In this document: positions 12,137 through 12,317 of the stretch, piece after piece
How the letters are laid out: the number at the start of each line of letters is the position of its first letter
How positions within the stretch are numbered: position 1 is the stretch's first letter
From: Candidatus Woesearchaeota archaeon
GTDB lineage: Archaea > Nanobdellota > Nanobdellia > Woesearchaeales > JAUUYB01
DNA: 12,317 nucleotides
Reading direction: 5' to 3'
Assembly: GCA_030590605.1 (NCBI GenBank)
Contig: JAUUYB010000018.1
Span: 1 to 12,317 of the forward strand
Notes under the pieces: generated by a model
Told to the model about the DNA's origin: nothing
The model's database searches: none
What the model saw: the letters and a program-made list of their open reading frames with translations, nothing else
Made by a program: the position numbers and the translations under genes

Positions 12137-12317
12137 ATGAAGAAGATTTGTATATTCAATATCAAAGGCGGAGTCGGAAAAACGACAACTGCTGTCAATA
12201 TCGCGGCAGGACTCGCAAGAAACGGAAAAAGCGTCCTTCTACTTGATATGGATGCCCAAGGCAGCGTCAATTCATGTCTTGCGGCGAACGATGCAATCAA
12301 GGATATGTTCCATCTCA
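12137..12317 (+). CDS. ParA/Soj/MinD-type ATPase (3' truncated)
   Basis: Sixty complete codons are visible before the window ends. [21 protein letters not shown] contains the deviant Walker A motif KGGVGKTT with the signature first lysine (Lys10), followed by [21 protein letters not shown], whose DMDAQGS is the Walker A' motif of ParA/Soj rather than of MinD. These ATPases form ATP sandwich dimers on DNA and, with a ParB-like partner, move plasmids or chromosome origins; some archaeal members position other cargo. The rest of the protein and any ParB gene or parS site lie beyond the edge, so chromosome versus mobile-element origin cannot be decided. It is transcribed divergently from the exporter operon. 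Confidence 0.9.
   Translation, partial: MKKICIFNIKGGVGKTTTAVNIAAGLARNGKSVLLLDMDAQGSVNSCLAANDAIKDMFHL

Overview
The window is archaeal. The evidence is a KH-domain protein of the archaeal Krr1/Dim2 type beside both subunits of DNA topoisomerase VI, an archaeal-type 5S rRNA, BRE/TATA promoters rather than bacterial -35/-10 boxes, start codons sitting about 25-30 nt after TATA boxes (leaderless messages), T-run terminators, and Shine-Dalgarno sites used mainly inside operons. The Cys-rich surface protein with CxDGxQNQxExxIDCGG repeats, the moderate AT content and a 5S gene standing apart from 16S/23S would fit a DPANN lineage such as Woesearchaeota or Pacearchaeota. That placement is inference; marker-gene phylogeny is needed to settle it.

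Positions 1-1278 hold the 3' part of a large surface protein: a Cys-rich ectodomain, one membrane helix, and a cytoplasmic tail of four repeats with an exact 43-residue period. Positions 1385-4734 are an overlapping three-gene operon, KH protein then top6B then top6A, driven by one TATA promoter. Positions 4784-5579 carry two small membrane proteins of unknown function, each with its own TATA box. Positions 5580-5911 hold a strongly structured putative ncRNA ending in a T run, followed by a stand-alone 5S rRNA gene with its own promoter and terminator. Positions 5912-6916 encode a BioB/HydE-like radical SAM protein with an unusual CX4CX2C cluster motif. Positions 6917-7101, between convergent genes, are almost filled by two large hairpins that share an internal core.

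Positions 7102-11991 on the minus strand are a tightly packed operon read from right to left: a GbsR/MarR-like regulator, a LolD/MacB-type ABC ATPase, a membrane-anchored CARDB/NEW3-type surface protein, and two paralogous MacB/FtsX-type permeases. Together they look like a regulated envelope export or lipoprotein-handling machine, with a dedicated ectodomain protein and a heterodimeric permease. The regulator promoter overlaps a 10-bp inverted repeat placed like an autoregulatory operator. It diverges from a ParA/Soj-type ATPase gene that runs off the right edge; that promoter contains a perfect 16-bp TA-rich palindrome.

The items most worth following up are the unassigned ncRNA, the twin hairpins with a shared core, the CX4CX2C radical SAM protein, the 43-residue tail repeats, and the five-gene exporter with its operator. 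No CRISPR array, tRNA gene or intact transposase gene is visible.
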